A stretch of DNA of 64,000 nt from positions 62,001 through 126,000 of the forward strand of contig CAWIYK010000002.1 of NCBI GenBank assembly GCA_963840275.1. Direction: 5' to 3'. The DNA is from Actinophytocola sp963840275. GTDB taxonomy: Bacteria > Actinomycetota > Actinomycetes > Mycobacteriales > Pseudonocardiaceae. The position numbers and the translations under genes were made by a program. The notes under the pieces are model-generated. The model worked only from the letters and a program-made list of their open reading frames with translations. It ran no database searches and was not told the origin of the DNA. Positions 59,223-64,000 of this stretch are shown here, one piece after another (the first letter of the stretch is position 1; every line of letters begins with the position of its first letter).

Positions 59223-59942
59223 ATGTCCGAACAACCGGTTCCCTCGGTGTGGGCCCGCCCGCCCCGGCAGCGGGAGCAGCAGGCGCTGAGCCGGGACGAG
59301 ATCGTGGCCAAGGCGCTCGTGCTGCTCGACGCGGACGGCATCGAGGCGCTGAGCATGCGCAAGCTCGGCACGAAGCTCGGCGCGGCCGCCACCTCGCTGT
59401 ACCGGCACGTCGCCAACAAGGACGAGCTGCTCGAACTGGTCGTGGACGAGGTCTGGGGCGAGATCGACATACCCGCCGCCGACGGACCGGACGGCTGGCG
59501 GGCGGCCGCGGAACGCGGCGGGCACAGCGTCCGCGCGATGGTGCTGCGACACCCGTGGGTCGTGTCCGTGATCGGGCAGGCCGGACTCATCAGCCTCGGC
59601 CCGAACGTGCTCGAGTTGTCGGAGCGGCTGCTCACCGTGCTCGCGTCGGCCGGGTTCGACGTGGTCGAGGCCGACCGGGCGATGAACACGCTGCTGGCCT
59701 ACGTCATCGGCATGGCGACGACCGAGGCCGCGTACCTGTCGATGCTCGCCCGCAGCGGCCGGGACGAGACGGAGCTGCTGACGAGCCTGCGGCCCACGAC
59801 GGAACACGCGATGCGGGACCATCCCCGACTGCGCGAGGGCTACGCGGCGATGGCGGACCGCCACCCTCGGGACGTGCGCGAGGAGAACTTCGACTACGGC
59901 CTGCAGCGCGTGCTCGACGGGCTGGCGACCCGCCTCGGCTGA
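59223..59942 (+). CDS. TetR-family repressor of the MFS exporter
   Basis: A 239-residue TetR protein with an HTH at residues 28-75 (LSRDEIVAKALVLLDADGIE, ALSMRKLGTKLGAAATSLYR, HVANKDELLELVVDEVW) and a TetR_C-type ligand domain. ATG 59223 is chosen over 59205 because the latter precedes no ribosome site and lies in the operator half-site region. The family and the divergent operator predict that it represses the exporter until a ligand binds. Confidence 0.9.
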   Translation: MSEQPVPSVWARPPRQREQQALSRDEIVAKALVLLDADGIEALSMRKLGTKLGAAATSLYRHVANKDELLELVVDEVWGEIDIPAADGPDGWRAAAERGGHSVRAMVLRHPWVVSVIGQAGLISLGPNVLELSERLLTVLASAGFDVVEADRAMNTLLAYVIGMATTEAAYLSMLARSGRDETELLTSLRPTTEHAMRDHPRLREGYAAMADRHPRDVREENFDYGLQRVLDGLATRLG

Positions 59943-60448
59943 CCGTGCGTGAGGATGGCCGCCCCCTCGCGATTCCTCCGCCCCGACAGGATGGACTGTC
60001 CCTTGAGGACCGACGAGTGTCCGTTCCGGACGGTGACGATCAACTTCACCAGTTCAGGGGCCTGTTGCGGCCTTGTGACCTTGGACACTCAGGTGCATGC
60101 TGGACCCACGGCCGGCCGATGGAGCGCCCGCCGGGAGAGGGCAGGTGGTGCCGTGGCAATGCAGGACAAGGACGTGGTGGGCCGCCTATCGCTGCGACCC
60201 CGCGACTGAGCCGACAACCTCGACCCAGCCGCGATTGCGGAGCAGTACCAGGGTTCGGGCGTTCGCGTGCGTACAACGCACCTCCCGACCGCCTCGACGA
60301 TGTTGATCCCTTCGATCCGGGCGCCTCTCCAGAGACGCACAGAGGGGATCCACGCCAGTCTGGACAACGGCGACCACCGCGAAACTTCGACGCCCTGGGT
60401 GCGGCAGCCGGCACGGCGCCGCACCCAGGGGTTTATCCAGGTCAACAA
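59943..60448. other. Gene-free interval
   Basis: About 500 bases after the TetR gene. Overlapping open frames have no ribosome sites or recognisable sequence. It may hold a decayed gene; nothing else is evident. Confidence 0.4.
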
Positions 60449-60490
60449 AGACAGAGCCCGCGACCGGAGTTCCGGTCGCGGGCTCTGTCT
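60449..60490. terminator. Strong terminator hairpin
   Basis: AGACAGAGCCCGCGACCGGA (60449-60468) and its complement (60471-60490) form a perfect 20-base inverted repeat around GT. It lies just after the stop of the minus-strand peptidase gene. Confidence 0.88.
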
Positions 60491-60499
60491 GTCGAGAAA

Positions 60500-62047
60500 C
60501 TAGATCAGGACGCCGTGGTGGTCGTCCGCGCCGGCGGCGGCCACCGAGGCCGCGGCGGCACGCCCGGCGGCGGCGCGGGTCTTCGCCCGTGCCGACCGCG
60601 GCGGAACGCCGTTGACGTCCTCGGTGCTGATCGCGTAGGACCCCAGCACGAACGCCACCGCGTCCGAGTTGCGGTTCAGCGCCACGCGGTCGACGTTGCC
60701 GAGGTTGTCGCACTTCTGGTGGTAGCACTTGTCGAAGGCCTGGCCCACGACGCCGCCCCACTTGTCGGCCTGCGCCTCGGTCTTGACGACCTCCGCGCCG
60801 GTGAACAGGCCACCGGCCGGGATGCCCTGCAGGATGAACTCGCCGTAGTCGGAGCGGCCGTCGAAGTCCCGGCCCTCCAGCGGCACGCCCGTGTACGAGA
60901 AGTAGTTCTCGAACGCGGCCTCGATCTGGCCGGAGCCGTACGGGCCGGGGCCCGCGCCGACACCGTCGGAGTCATCGCCGTCGAACGTGAAGTAGCCCGC
61001 GTTCGGCGAGCCGATCATGTCGAAGTTCAGGTACAGCGCGATGTTGAGCTGCTCCTCGAAGTCGAGGTTCTGCACGTAGTACTCGGAGCCGACGAGCCCG
61101 AGCTCCTCCGCGCTCCACCAACCGAACCGCACCGCGTTGTTGACCTTCGGCGACCCGCCGAGCTGCAGCGCGGTCTCCAGCAGCGCCGCGCTGCCGGTGC
61201 CGTTGTCGTTGATGCCGGGGCCCGCCGCGACGCTGTCGAGGTGCGCGCCGGCCATGACCACGTTGTTGTGGCGACCCGTCTGGGTCTCCGCGATCACGTT
61301 GTAGGACGTGCGGTCCTCCATGAGGCCCTGCAGGTCGACGGTGACCGCCGCGCCGTTCTGCGCCGCGAGCGCCTGGCCGTCGGCCTGCGTGATGCCACCG
61401 GCGGGGGCACTGCCGGGTACCGGGGCGCCGAGCGTGCCGTTCAACGTGCCGGGCACGTTGTTGTAGACGAGCACGGCGACCGCGCCGGCCTCTGCCGCGG
61501 CCATCGCCTTCTCACCGAACGTGCAGATACCGCGGCTGACCAGCGCGACCTTGCCCGCCGCGCCGGCATAGTCGGACGCCTCACAACCGGGGGTCGCGTC
61601 CGGTGGGACCACCGCGAGGGTGCTCGTCACGCCGCCGGCGGGGGTGGACTGGCTGTAGCTCAGGCGGATGACCGGCACGGTGACCCCGGCGACCGTGAGG
61701 CTCTGGCCCAGCGTCTGGTCGAAGACGAAGGGGAACTCCTGCCGCTCGACGATGTAGCCGGCGGCCTCGAGCTTGGTGGCGACGTACTCCGCGGAGGCCT
61801 CGTGCCCGGCCGTGCCCGCGGCGCGGTTGCCGCCGTTGCGGTCGGCGAGCCGCTGGAGTGCGATCAGGTGGCGGTTGGTGTTCGCCACGTCGACCTTCTT
61901 GACCAACTGGCGGGCCAGCGCCGGACCGTCGGGGATGTTCGGCACCGCGGCCGGCCCCGCCGACGCGGGGACGGCGGCGAGTCCGAGGCCGGTGGCGGCC
62001 GCGAGTATCGCGACCCCGGCTCGGAGTGTCGTCTTTGCGGACGGCAT
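60500..62047 (-). CDS. Secreted M28 aminopeptidase with PA domain
   Basis: A 515-residue exported zinc aminopeptidase. The signal peptide is residues 1-30 (GVAILAAATGLGLAAVPASA). A protease-associated domain (GAAGKVALVSRGICTFGEKA, GAVAVLVYNN) is inserted in the middle. The M28 metal ligands appear as H and D in GAHLDSVAAGPGINDNGTG, E in WSAEELGLVGS, D in LNFDMIGSPN and H in CYHQKCDNLGN. The Ala-rich C-terminal tail is disordered. It resembles the Streptomyces secreted leucine aminopeptidases, though a preference is not proven. Confidence 0.92.
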   Translation of the reverse strand: MPSAKTTLRAGVAILAAATGLGLAAVPASAGPAAVPNIPDGPALARQLVKKVDVANTNRHLIALQRLADRNGGNRAAGTAGHEASAEYVATKLEAAGYIVERQEFPFVFDQTLGQSLTVAGVTVPVIRLSYSQSTPAGGVTSTLAVVPPDATPGCEASDYAGAAGKVALVSRGICTFGEKAMAAAEAGAVAVLVYNNVPGTLNGTLGAPVPGSAPAGGITQADGQALAAQNGAAVTVDLQGLMEDRTSYNVIAETQTGRHNNVVMAGAHLDSVAAGPGINDNGTGSAALLETALQLGGSPKVNNAVRFGWWSAEELGLVGSEYYVQNLDFEEQLNIALYLNFDMIGSPNAGYFTFDGDDSDGVGAGPGPYGSGQIEAAFENYFSYTGVPLEGRDFDGRSDYGEFILQGIPAGGLFTGAEVVKTEAQADKWGGVVGQAFDKCYHQKCDNLGNVDRVALNRNSDAVAFVLGSYAISTEDVNGVPPRSARAKTRAAAGRAAAASVAAAGADDHHGVLI

Positions 62048-62196
62048 GTAGCTTTCCTCTCGTCACAGGCTCAGGTGCCGGCGCTTGATCGCCCCGAGCT
62101 CGACCGCCACGTCCGGCCAGCACACCCTTGTCGGAAGCGCGTCCCTGGTCAAGACCCGTACACGGACCGTTATTCGGCAACGTTTACCGTCTTGGC

Positions 62197-63180
62197 ATGC
62201 ACGCGATCACGATCAGCGAGCCGGGTGGACCAGAGGTCCTGACCTGGACCGAGCAGCCCGATCCGCGGCCGGGTCCCGGCGAGGTCGTGCTGGACGTCGC
62301 CGCCACCGCGGTGAACCGCGCGGACCTCCTGCAACGCAAGGGTCAGTACGCGCCGCCGCCCGGTGTGACCGACGTGCCGGGGCTGGAGTGCGCGGGCACG
62401 GTCGCGGCGCTCGGCGACGGTGTCGAGGGCCTCGCGGTCGGCGCCGAGGTGTGCGCGCTGCTCGCCGGCGGCGGCTACGCCCAGAAGGTCGTGGTGCCGG
62501 CCGGGCAGGTCATGCCGCTGCCGTCCACTGTGGACCTGACGACCGCCGGCGGGCTGCCGGAGGTCGCGGCCACGGTGTGGTCCAACGTCGTGATGGTCGC
62601 GGGCCTGTCGGCCGGCGACACGCTGCTCGTGCACGGCGGCGCCGGGGGTATCGGGACGCACGCGATCCAGGTCGCCAAGGCGCTCGGCGCGCGGGTCGCC
62701 GTGACCGCCGGTTCCGCCGCACGCCTGGAGCGGTGCGCGGAGCTGGGTGCGGACGTGCTGATCAACTACCGCGAGCAGGACTTCGTCGAGGAGGTCCGGT
62801 CGGCCACCGACGGGCACGGCGCGGACGTGGTGCTCGACAACATGGGCGCGAAGTACCTGCAGCGCAACGTGGACGTGCTCGCGCGGCTCGGGCGGCTGGT
62901 GGTCCTCGGCATGCAGGGCGGCGTCAAGGGCGAGGTCGACATCGCCACGCTGCTGGCGAAGAACGGCGTGGTCACCGCGACCTCCCTGCGGTACCGGCCG
63001 GTCGAGGAGAAGGCCGAGATCTGCGCGCAGGTCGCGACGCGGCTGTGGCCGCTCGTCGAGGCGGGCACGGTCCGGCCGATCACGCACGCGGTGCTGCCGA
63101 TCGAACAGGCCGCCGACGCGCACCGCATGCTCGAGGCCGGCGACGTGTTCGGCAAGATCGTCCTGACGATGCCTAGCTGA
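62197..63180 (+). CDS. NAD(P)H quinone oxidoreductase, zinc-free MDR family
   Basis: A 327-residue medium-chain reductase of the PIG3/QOR type. The N-terminal GroES-like part has AVNRADLLQRKGQY, and the Rossmann part has HGGAGGIGTHAIQVAKALG, then GADVLINYREQDF. The structural zinc cysteines are absent, as in quinone oxidoreductases. ATG 62197 has no ribosome site and may be leaderless. It converges on the class V gene with an 8-base overlap, the same neighbour pair as I recall for Rv3777/Rv3778c in Mycobacterium tuberculosis. Confidence 0.9.
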   Translation: MHAITISEPGGPEVLTWTEQPDPRPGPGEVVLDVAATAVNRADLLQRKGQYAPPPGVTDVPGLECAGTVAALGDGVEGLAVGAEVCALLAGGGYAQKVVVPAGQVMPLPSTVDLTTAGGLPEVAATVWSNVVMVAGLSAGDTLLVHGGAGGIGTHAIQVAKALGARVAVTAGSAARLERCAELGADVLINYREQDFVEEVRSATDGHGADVVLDNMGAKYLQRNVDVLARLGRLVVLGMQGGVKGEVDIATLLAKNGVVTATSLRYRPVEEKAEICAQVATRLWPLVEAGTVRPITHAVLPIEQAADAHRMLEAGDVFGKIVLTMPS

Positions 63181-64000
63181 GCGACGTCAGGGCGGCGACC
63201 GCCTCGACGAGGGCGTCGATCTCCGCCGAGGTCGTGTAGTGCGCGAGTCCGATGCGCACCGCGCCACCGACCTCCGCGACGCCCAGTGCCGCGAACACGC
63301 CGCTCGGCACGTCGTCGGCGAACGCGCAGATGCCGCGGTCGGCGAGGTGCACGATCGCGTTCGACGCCTTGATGTCGGTGACCGTGAACGCGAGCGCCGG
63401 GATGCGGCGCATGGCGTCGCCGATGACCGTGACGTGCAGCAGGCCGCGTAGCTCGGAGATCAGCTTGCCGAGCATGCCGGCCTGGTAGGACTTGGCCGAG
63501 CCGATCGACGTCTGGAGTCGCTCGCGGCGGGTGCCGGACGCGGCGTCGTCCAGGTTCGCGAGGTACTCGACGGACGCGACGAGCCCCGCGAGCAGCGGGT
63601 ACGCGTGCTGGCCGAGCTCGAGCCGGCCCGGCCCGGTCTGGTTCGGGCCGAGCGAGCAGGCCGGCAGCCGGTCCAGCAGCGACGGGTCGGCGAACGCGAG
63701 CGCGCCGACGGTCGGCCCGCCCCACGCGGTGGCCGACACGGCGACCACGTCCGCGCCCAACGCCTTGATGTCCATCGGCACGAACGGCGCCGCGGAGGAC
63801 GCGTCCACCACGACCAGCGCGCCGGACGCGTGCGCGAGCTCGGTGATCTTGGTGAGGTCGGGCCGGGTGCCGACGACGCCGGACGCGGCGGTCACCGCGA
63901 CCACCTTCGTCCGGTGGGTGACGAGGCCCTCGTACTGCCAGGCGGGCAGCTCGCACGTCTCGATGTCGATCTCGGCCCAGCGGGTGGTGGCGCCCGCCCG
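63173..64000 (-). CDS. Class V aminotransferase-fold protein (partial, 5' end beyond window)
   Basis: The C-terminal 275 residues of a cysteine-desulfurase-like PLP-fold protein: VVAVTAASGVVGTRPDLTKI, ALVVVDASSAAPFVPMDIKA, LGADVVAVSATAWGGPTVGA, then VRIGLAHYTTSAEIDALVEA. The position that normally has the PLP lysine (SxHKWxGP) reads SATAWGGP, so the lysine is replaced by Ala. The His/Asp that stack with and pair to PLP would be upstream and partly visible (VVVDASS). It may be a non-transaminating member of the family. Start not in window. Confidence 0.85.
   Translation of the reverse strand, partial: RAGATTRWAEIDIETCELPAWQYEGLVTHRTKVVAVTAASGVVGTRPDLTKITELAHASGALVVVDASSAAPFVPMDIKALGADVVAVSATAWGGPTVGALAFADPSLLDRLPACSLGPNQTGPGRLELGQHAYPLLAGLVASVEYLANLDDAASGTRRERLQTSIGSAKSYQAGMLGKLISELRGLLHVTVIGDAMRRIPALAFTVTDIKASNAIVHLADRGICAFADDVPSGVFAALGVAEVGGAVRIGLAHYTTSAEIDALVEAVAALTSLS

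Noticed and set aside
60089..60448. Minus-strand frame after the peptidase terminator
   Set aside because: The sequence is not protein-like and lies beyond a strong terminator without its own promoter signals.
58994..62242. 1,082-codon plus-strand open frame
   Set aside because: It is the antisense shadow of the TetR, peptidase and intergenic sequence, with Arg/Gly/Ala-rich low-complexity translation and no ribosome site.

Overview
The window is high-GC actinobacterial chromosome, most likely from the order Pseudonocardiales. This is inferred from frequent GTG starts, 4-base start/stop overlaps, an XRE-DUF5753/DUF397 pair, LAxTG sorting signals, a cytokinin-dehydrogenase-like flavoprotein, and an actinomycete-type integrative conjugative element (AICE) in a tRNA gene. 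No species can be named from the sequence alone.

Layout. Positions 1-14,712 are core-like chromosome: HxlR, GNAT and TetR genes, tRNA-Lys(TTT), a Tat-exported FAD oxidase, two tandem LADTG surface proteins, an ECF sigma factor with a membrane beta-helix partner, a methyltransferase, a secreted 5'-nucleotidase and a MarR regulator. At 14,731-14,815 lies tRNA-Ser(TGA), the start of a roughly 40-kb accessory region. Its 3' half is repeated at 38,341-38,393 and 40,528-40,581, which marks element A (14.8-38.4 kb) and an abutting decayed remnant B (38.4-40.6 kb). Element A carries a very large restriction-modification-like protein next to attL and an AICE backbone on the minus strand (DUF2637 protein, FtsK/TraSA translocase, DnaB-N-like protein, DUF3631 ATPase, Xis, Int). 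It also has a GntR repressor, a class IV aminotransferase, regulatory and hypothetical genes, and an AT-richer cargo with a P-loop ATPase and a DarT toxin beside a frameshifted DarG.

From 40.6 to about 54.4 kb comes a second mosaic. It holds a decayed serine recombinase, two unknown AT-richer genes, a tightly overlapping eight-gene minus-strand operon with a solo resolvase-fold protein, the DUF5753/DUF397 pair, and a membrane-protein gene cut by a 1,316-bp IS3-family element with an AAG target duplication. A Swt1-like HEPN protein, ImmA/IrrE plus XRE, a DUF1508 pair, and a RelE/Phd toxin-antitoxin follow. From 54.6 kb to the end the sequence is core-like again: ECF sigma plus membrane partner, serine hydrolase, DHA2 MFS exporter with a divergent TetR and a clear operator, secreted M28 aminopeptidase, quinone oxidoreductase and a partial class V aminotransferase-fold gene.

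Most notable points: the single-chain PD-(D/E)XK / adenine methyltransferase / DEDD exonuclease protein between attL and int (15,091-18,759); the tandem att architecture with repeated arm-like motifs; an unusual run of single-base insertions, five of them in the conjugation ATPase; and an apparently intact DarT next to a broken DarG. I ran no computations, so family names rest on recognised motifs.
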